Origin: Flavobacteriales bacterium ALC-1 | Lineage (GTDB): Bacteria > Bacteroidota > Bacteroidia > Flavobacteriales > Flavobacteriaceae | NCBI GenBank assembly: GCA_000171875.1 | Contig: ABHI01000002.1 | Span: 124,001-188,000, forward strand | Direction: 5' to 3' | DNA length: 64,000 nt | Shown: one piece after another, positions 58,932 to 64,000 of the stretch | How the letters are laid out: each line of letters opens with the position of its first letter | Position numbering within the stretch: position 1 is the stretch's first letter | Made by a program: the position numbers and the translations under genes | Notes under the pieces: generated by a model | Database searches by the model: none | What the model saw: the letters and a program-made list of their open reading frames with translations, nothing else | What the model was told of the DNA's origin: nothing

Positions 58932-59693
58932 TTAAAATTCTAGTTCTAATAAAATTGGACAATGATCACTGTGCACTGCTTCAGTGAGTATAACGCTTCG
59001 TTTAATGTTTTCTTGTAAAGGTTTACTAGCCATAGCATAATCTAACCTCCAACCTTTGTTATTAGCTCTAGAGTTTGCTCTGTAACTCCACCAAGAGTAC
59101 TCTTGTCGTTTTGGGTGTAAATACCTAAAACTATCAATAAAACCACTATCTATAAAGTTACCTAGCCATTCACGTTCTTCTGGTAAAAATCCCGATACAC
59201 CTTTCATTTTTGGATTATGAATATCTATAGCTTCATGACAAATGTTATAATCACCAACAACTACTAGGTTAGATTTTTCTTTCTGCAAGTTGTTAAGATA
59301 TTCATGAATTAAATCCATATACTCAAACTTATGCGCTAATCGAGCATCATTAGTTCCAGATGGTAAATACATGCTCATTACAGAAACGTTATCGTAATCT
59401 ACCCTAATATTTCTGCCTTCAAAATCCATAGATTCTATTCCTGTACCATATTCTATATGATTAGGTTTAGATTTGCACAAAATAGCAACTCCGCTATAGC
59501 CTTTTTTTTGTGCGCTAAACCAATAATTGTAACCATAACCAGCATCAGAGAATAAACTAAGGTCTAGTTGCTCTTCCATAGCTTTAATTTCTTGAAGACA
59601 AATCACATCTGGGTCTGTGGCTTTTAACCAGTCTATAAACCCTCTATTTATGGCAGCTCTAATGCCATTTACGTTGTATGATACAATTTTCAT
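58932..59693 (-). CDS. xth: Exodeoxyribonuclease III
   Basis: A 253-residue endonuclease/exonuclease/phosphatase-fold repair enzyme: YNVNGIRAAI, CLQEIKA with the metal-binding Glu, VVGDYNICHEAIDIHNPK and the terminal AVHSDHCPILLEL with the catalytic Asp-His. It cleaves at abasic sites. Co-directional with the OmpA gene. Confidence 0.94.
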   Translation of the reverse strand: MKIVSYNVNGIRAAINRGFIDWLKATDPDVICLQEIKAMEEQLDLSLFSDAGYGYNYWFSAQKKGYSGVAILCKSKPNHIEYGTGIESMDFEGRNIRVDYDNVSVMSMYLPSGTNDARLAHKFEYMDLIHEYLNNLQKEKSNLVVVGDYNICHEAIDIHNPKMKGVSGFLPEEREWLGNFIDSGFIDSFRYLHPKRQEYSWWSYRANSRANNKGWRLDYAMASKPLQENIKRSVILTEAVHSDHCPILLELEF

Positions 59694-59828
59694 GATGCAA
59701 ATTTATTAATTAGTTTAAGCCTATTGCCGATTATCGCCCTAAATTAAATAATACCCTACTTTTACACTATTATTTTGCACCTATTTTAACAATAAAATAT
59801 TTCAGGCTTTAAATAGTTATTATTCTAC

Positions 59829-62800
59829 ATGAAGCATATATTACTTCTTCTTTTAATTCTATGTTCTTTTTTGGGTTTTTCCCAAGAGATTTCTGGTAAT
59901 TATAAGAAGAAACGTATAGCCGTTAAAGATTCTATTCGTATTGATTCCGTGAGTATAAATCCTTCAAGGTTTGTTATAAAATCTAAAACTGGTAAAGTAA
60001 TAGATTCTAAACATTACACTATAGATTTTGCGAAAGCGATTTTGAGATTTAAACAACCTATTGATTTAGATACGATCCAAGTTGAATATTTGCAATATCC
60101 TAAATTTTTAACCAAGGTTTACAAACAATTAGATGATAAAGTTATTGTAGATCGCTCTTCTGGATCGCAACAATTATATAAACTTGAAAACACCAACAAA
60201 AGAAACACATTTACACCTTTTGATGGTTTAACCACATCTGGTAGTATATCTAGAGGTGTTACTATAGGAAACAACCAAAACTCAGTTTTAAATAGCGAAT
60301 TAGATTTACAGATCTCAGGAAAATTGAGCGATAAGGTTTCGCTTAGAGCATCGATACAAGATGCTAATATTCCATTGCAAGAAAGTGGCTATTCACAGCG
60401 ATTAGATGAGTTTGATCAAGTGTTTATTGAATTGTTTAGTGATGATTGGAATATTAGAGCAGGTGATATAGATTTAGTAAATACTAATAGTTATTTCGCT
60501 AACTTTTCTAAACGTGTACAAGGTCTTTCGGTTAATGCTAATTTAAGTGAAAAGACGTCTATTTTTGCCTCAGGAGCTTTGGTAAGAGGACAATTTACAA
60601 CGACACAGTTTACAGCGCAAGAAGGAAACCAAGGACCATATAAATTGCGAGGACCAAATAACGAATTGTTTGTACTCATTGTATCTGGTAGTGAAACCGT
60701 TTATGTAAATGGAGTGCCTTTAGAGCGTGGTGAAAACAATGATTATATCATAGATTATAATGCTGGGGAGCTAATTTTTAACTCCACATTTCCGATTACG
60801 TCCGAAATGCGAATCACAGTAGATTATCAATTTAGTGAACGTAATTATTCTAGGTTTACCGTTTTTGGAGGTGGAAATTATAATACTGAAAAACTAAGTT
60901 TAAATGTCTCTGTATATTCTGAAAGTGACGCCAAAAATCAACCCTTACAACAAAATTTATCTACTGAACAAACACAGATTTTAGCAGATGCTGGTGATGA
61001 CATGAGCTTAATGGTAGCTCCCTCTGCAACTGCTGAATCGTTTTCTGAAAATCGGATTTTATATCGAAAAGAATTTGTCGGTGTAGAAGAGGTTTTTGTG
61101 TTTTCTCAAAACCCTGAAGACGAACTATTCAGTGTACGTTTTACTTTGGTTGGTGCTAATCAAGGAAATTATATTTTGAGTAATGATAATGCTGTATCCA
61201 ATATTTTTGAATATGTAGCACCTGTAGGAGGAGTGCTTCAAGGAAATTACGAGCCTATTACACAATTAGTGGCGCCTGAGCGTTTGCAAATCGCTGTGTT
61301 GAATGGTCGCTATAAACCAACAGAAAGAACAGATGTATTTTTTGAATTGGCTGGAAGTAAAAATGATGCAAACCTATTTTCTAGTATAGACGATGATGAT
61401 AATGATGGTTTTGCAGGGAAATTAACATTGAAACAAAACATCATTCAATCCGATAGCCTCTGGAATTTGTCTGCTTTAGTTGATGCCGATTTTATTCAAG
61501 AAGATTTTAGAACGATACAACGTTTGTATAGAGCAGAATTTAATAGAGATTGGAATTTAGACACTCAGCAAACCAATCAAATGAATCTCAATTTTGGAAA
61601 CCAGCTCTTATTGACTTCAGGATTGCAATTATCGCATTCAAAAAAAGGGACAGCGACTTACAATTTTGAATACCTTGATTTTTCTAAAAATTTTAACGGT
61701 AACAGGCATAATATTACTACTGATTTACGTTTGGGTGATTTTAGTATTTTTTCTAATTCTAGTTTTTTAGATAGTGAAAGCACTATTAATCGTTCAACAT
61801 TTTTAAGGTCTTTTAATCGTGTGGTTTATAAAAAAAACAACAAATGGGTTGGTGCAAAATTTGCGATTGAAGATAATGAGCAACGTGTTATTACAACGGA
61901 TTCTTTAACACCTTTAAGTCAAAAATATAAAGCTTACGAAGCCTTTGTAGGTATAGGAGATAGTACCAAGGTTTTTGCAGAAGTTGGTTATATAAAACGC
62001 TTTAATGATAGTTTGCGATTCAATAATTTAGAACGTGTTAATAGCTCTAATACCTATTATATCAAATCGCGATTAATTCAGAATAAAAACACAAACTTAC
62101 AATTATTTCTAAATTACAGAGATTTAAAATCAGAGAATGAAACCTCTCAAAATGAGCAAAGTTTAAACAGTAGATTAAGTTACAACCAGAAGTTGTTTAA
62201 TAACTTAATCCTTTGGAATACTAGCTTTGAAACCAATTCGGGAACTTTACCTCAGCAAGATTTCACCTATGTAGAAGTTGAGGCAGGACAAGGAACTTAC
62301 ACTTGGATAGATTACAATGAAAATGGTATTCAAGAACTTAACGAATTTGAAATTGCTCAGTTTACAGATCAGGGCAATTATATAAGGGTACTTTTACCTA
62401 ATCAGGTTTTTGTACGTACACATCAAAATCGATTGAGCCAAACTTTGACGATTAACCCACAGCAATGGGGCACGTCTAAAAACAAAACTAAAAAGTTCTT
62501 TTCGCATTTCTATAATCAGACATCCTATTTAATTGATCGAAAAATTAAACGCGAAGGCAATAACTTTAATCTCAACCCATTTAAAGAAAATGAGGAAAAC
62601 CAATTAGCATTAAATAATAGTGTAAGAAATGTATTGTTTTACAATAGAGGTAAGCAACGTTATACAACATCATATACTTTTTTAACAAATACAAGTCGTA
62701 ATTTATTGTCTATTGGTTTTCAAGAAAATAAATTAACCAGTCATCAATTAAACTTTAATCATAAGTTTGCCACTAATTGGTTATTAAATTCACTTGCAAG

Positions 62801-63254
62801 TATTGGAACTGATGAAAGTTTAAGTGAAAACTTTGTTAATCGAAATTTCAATATTGACGAAACTAAATTTCAACCAAAACTCTCTTATTTATTTAACGAA
62901 AATGCTCAGTTTGATGTGTTTTATCAATACACTTTAAAGGAAAATACTATTGGTAGTTTAGAGTCATTGACTCAAAACAATTATGGTCTATCTTTTACAT
63001 ATAACAATACGCAAAAGATAGCCTTAACTGGTGAGTTTAACTTTTTTCAGAACGATTATGAAGGCAATGCAAATACACCTGTGGCATACCAAATGTTAGA
63101 AGGCTTGCAACCGGGTGAAAATTTCACTTGGAGTTTATTAGCACAAAAGAAACTTACCAAATTTTTAGATTTGAATCTCAATTATTTTGGCAGAAAAACA
63201 GAAACATCTAAAACAATCCATACTGGAAATATTCAGTTAAAAGCTTATTTTTAA
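59829..63254 (+). CDS. Very large outer-membrane beta-barrel protein, SprA-like in part
   Basis: A 1141-residue exported protein (signal peptide LILCSFLGFSQ). The N-terminal about 130 residues are a beta domain (VDSIRIDS..., DLDTIQVEYLQYP). Then comes GLTTSGSISRGVTIGNNQNS and a long series of amphipathic strands (LSDKVSLRASIQDANIPL, WNIRAGDIDLVNTNSYF) to the final IQLKAYF. The TSGSISRG segment and the strand pattern recall the SprA translocon protein, but the length is about half of SprA and homology is unproven. Function unknown. Confidence 0.7.
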   Translation: MKHILLLLLILCSFLGFSQEISGNYKKKRIAVKDSIRIDSVSINPSRFVIKSKTGKVIDSKHYTIDFAKAILRFKQPIDLDTIQVEYLQYPKFLTKVYKQLDDKVIVDRSSGSQQLYKLENTNKRNTFTPFDGLTTSGSISRGVTIGNNQNSVLNSELDLQISGKLSDKVSLRASIQDANIPLQESGYSQRLDEFDQVFIELFSDDWNIRAGDIDLVNTNSYFANFSKRVQGLSVNANLSEKTSIFASGALVRGQFTTTQFTAQEGNQGPYKLRGPNNELFVLIVSGSETVYVNGVPLERGENNDYIIDYNAGELIFNSTFPITSEMRITVDYQFSERNYSRFTVFGGGNYNTEKLSLNVSVYSESDAKNQPLQQNLSTEQTQILADAGDDMSLMVAPSATAESFSENRILYRKEFVGVEEVFVFSQNPEDELFSVRFTLVGANQGNYILSNDNAVSNIFEYVAPVGGVLQGNYEPITQLVAPERLQIAVLNGRYKPTERTDVFFELAGSKNDANLFSSIDDDDNDGFAGKLTLKQNIIQSDSLWNLSALVDADFIQEDFRTIQRLYRAEFNRDWNLDTQQTNQMNLNFGNQLLLTSGLQLSHSKKGTATYNFEYLDFSKNFNGNRHNITTDLRLGDFSIFSNSSFLDSESTINRSTFLRSFNRVVYKKNNKWVGAKFAIEDNEQRVITTDSLTPLSQKYKAYEAFVGIGDSTKVFAEVGYIKRFNDSLRFNNLERVNSSNTYYIKSRLIQNKNTNLQLFLNYRDLKSENETSQNEQSLNSRLSYNQKLFNNLILWNTSFETNSGTLPQQDFTYVEVEAGQGTYTWIDYNENGIQELNEFEIAQFTDQGNYIRVLLPNQVFVRTHQNRLSQTLTINPQQWGTSKNKTKKFFSHFYNQTSYLIDRKIKREGNNFNLNPFKENEENQLALNNSVRNVLFYNRGKQRYTTSYTFLTNTSRNLLSIGFQENKLTSHQLNFNHKFATNWLLNSLASIGTDESLSENFVNRNFNIDETKFQPKLSYLFNENAQFDVFYQYTLKENTIGSLESLTQNNYGLSFTYNNTQKIALTGEFNFFQNDYEGNANTPVAYQMLEGLQPGENFTWSLLAQKKLTKFLDLNLNYFGRKTETSKTIHTGNIQLKAYF

Positions 63255-63355
63255 AATAAAGGTATTTCTTACGCAACCTTTTTTATTAATCTGCATCTAT
63301 ATGGTACGATTGTTGTTTATTAAACAGCAATCAAAAAATCAATTAAACAATTAAT

Positions 63356-63940
63356 ATGAAAAAATCTCTATTAGCAGTAGTAATGCTGTTTGCAGTATTC
63401 AACATGAATGCGCAAGAACCCTCAGATGATGATTTATCTAAAACATCAGAAATCTCTACAAACCTTTTAGACTTAGTTGTCGCAGGAACATTAAATGTAA
63501 ATTATGAGCGCTTGTTCGACAAAAATCAATCACTTTTTTTAAGTGCAAATTTCTTTGATACTTACGGCTATTACGATGCTGGATATTTAGAAGAAAGCAC
63601 AGCTCTAAGTTTTAAGGCTGCATATAACATATACTTTTCAAAAGAGAAAGACCACGCAGGTTTTTTCTTTTACCCTCAATTAAAGGTTAGAACAGGTGAA
63701 GTAACCGTTAGAGATTATTATTACTATGATAGTGAAATAGATAGTACAGTTGAAGAAGAATTTAAATATGATGTTGGAGGCTTTTCAGCAGGTTTTGGTA
63801 TTGGTCACAAATGGATGTTTAGTAATAAATTCACCTTAACACTTAATGGTGATATTGCTAGAAACTTAGGAAATTTTGACACCGACTATTTAGATAATAT
63901 TGAGCTAAGGTTCGGTGTTAATTTTGGATATAGATTCTAA
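63356..63940 (+). CDS. Small outer-membrane beta-barrel protein
   Basis: A 194-residue exported protein (signal peptide ending FNMNAQ) with repeated amphipathic strands (GTLNVNYERLFDKNQSLFLS, GFSAGFGIGHKWMF) and a terminal LRFGVNFGYRF, the aromatic end expected for insertion by BamA. DUF3575-like in general look. Function unknown. Confidence 0.75.
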   Translation: MKKSLLAVVMLFAVFNMNAQEPSDDDLSKTSEISTNLLDLVVAGTLNVNYERLFDKNQSLFLSANFFDTYGYYDAGYLEESTALSFKAAYNIYFSKEKDHAGFFFYPQLKVRTGEVTVRDYYYYDSEIDSTVEEEFKYDVGGFSAGFGIGHKWMFSNKFTLTLNGDIARNLGNFDTDYLDNIELRFGVNFGYRF

Positions 63941-63952
63941 ATATAGAACATG

Positions 63953-64000
63953 ACATAACTAAAAACCCCAAGCTTTTAAGCTTGGGGTTTTTAGTTATGT
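63953..64000. terminator. 48-nt perfect palindromic terminator at the right edge
   Basis: 23-nt arms around a TT loop; core AAAAACCCCAAGCTT with its complement. The arms extend beyond the A/T-runs in the same way as at 9336-9394. Bidirectional. Confidence 0.92.

Overview
The window is a chromosomal piece of an AT-rich marine-type Flavobacteriaceae (Bacteroidetes). The evidence is the Bacteroidetes promoter form (TTTG, 17-21 nt, then TAnnTTTG), type IX secretion features (PorZ, a T9SS type A sorting domain), a SusD lipoprotein, outer-membrane families limited to flavobacteria, and many A/T-rich intrinsic terminators. There are about 50 convincing protein genes. No CRISPR array, rRNA operon or intact prophage is visible.

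Layout. Bases 1-5570 hold an unusual minus-strand locus. Reading along its transcript: promoter P1, a 38-codon ORF whose first 26 codons use all 20 amino acids, an intrinsic terminator, promoter P2, a second 25-codon ORF, a second intrinsic terminator, a TPR protein, 16 tightly packed divergent tRNA genes (almost one per amino acid), about 1.2 kb of structured RNA with tRNA pieces in permuted order, and an SPFH/slipin protein. Both short ORFs contain a segment that can pair with the 5' arm of the following terminator, as in ribosome-controlled attenuation. I read this as a possible sensor of charged-tRNA shortage that releases a reserve or decoy tRNA set. I consider it the candidate undescribed system of the window.

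5.6-11.2 kb is an AraC-regulator locus. Three copies of a GACAAG-centred operator, each 48 nt before a -7 box, precede a small Cys/His-rich protein, an AhpD-like protein plus cupredoxin-like pair, and an orphan SusD. A secreted metalloprotease lies between them. 11.3-23.4 kb is a biosynthetic/surface-glycan cluster: three cobalamin-type radical SAM genes (one frameshifted exactly at its first cluster cysteine), two methyltransferases, a sulfotransferase, a flippase, two glycosyltransferases, a nucleotidyltransferase and a haem-c lipoprotein. 23.6-27.0 kb holds ssb and a cassette-like island of single small genes bounded by related palindromic ends.

27-64 kb is mostly core flavobacterial genome: a Na+/H+ antiporter, cystathionine gamma-synthase, glutamate dehydrogenase, porZ-recO, a TonB receptor, recX, a biotin locus (bioF, bioD, bioA, bioB plus a ketoacyl synthase, interrupted by NfeD/flotillin and an unusual 958-aa secreted protein with its lipoprotein partner), a DUF2975/XRE module with operators over its promoter, an M61 peptidase, a UmuC-like polymerase, an OmpA-family lipoprotein, exonuclease III and two outer-membrane beta-barrel proteins. 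Functional statements are inferences from protein sequence read by eye; no database search was possible.
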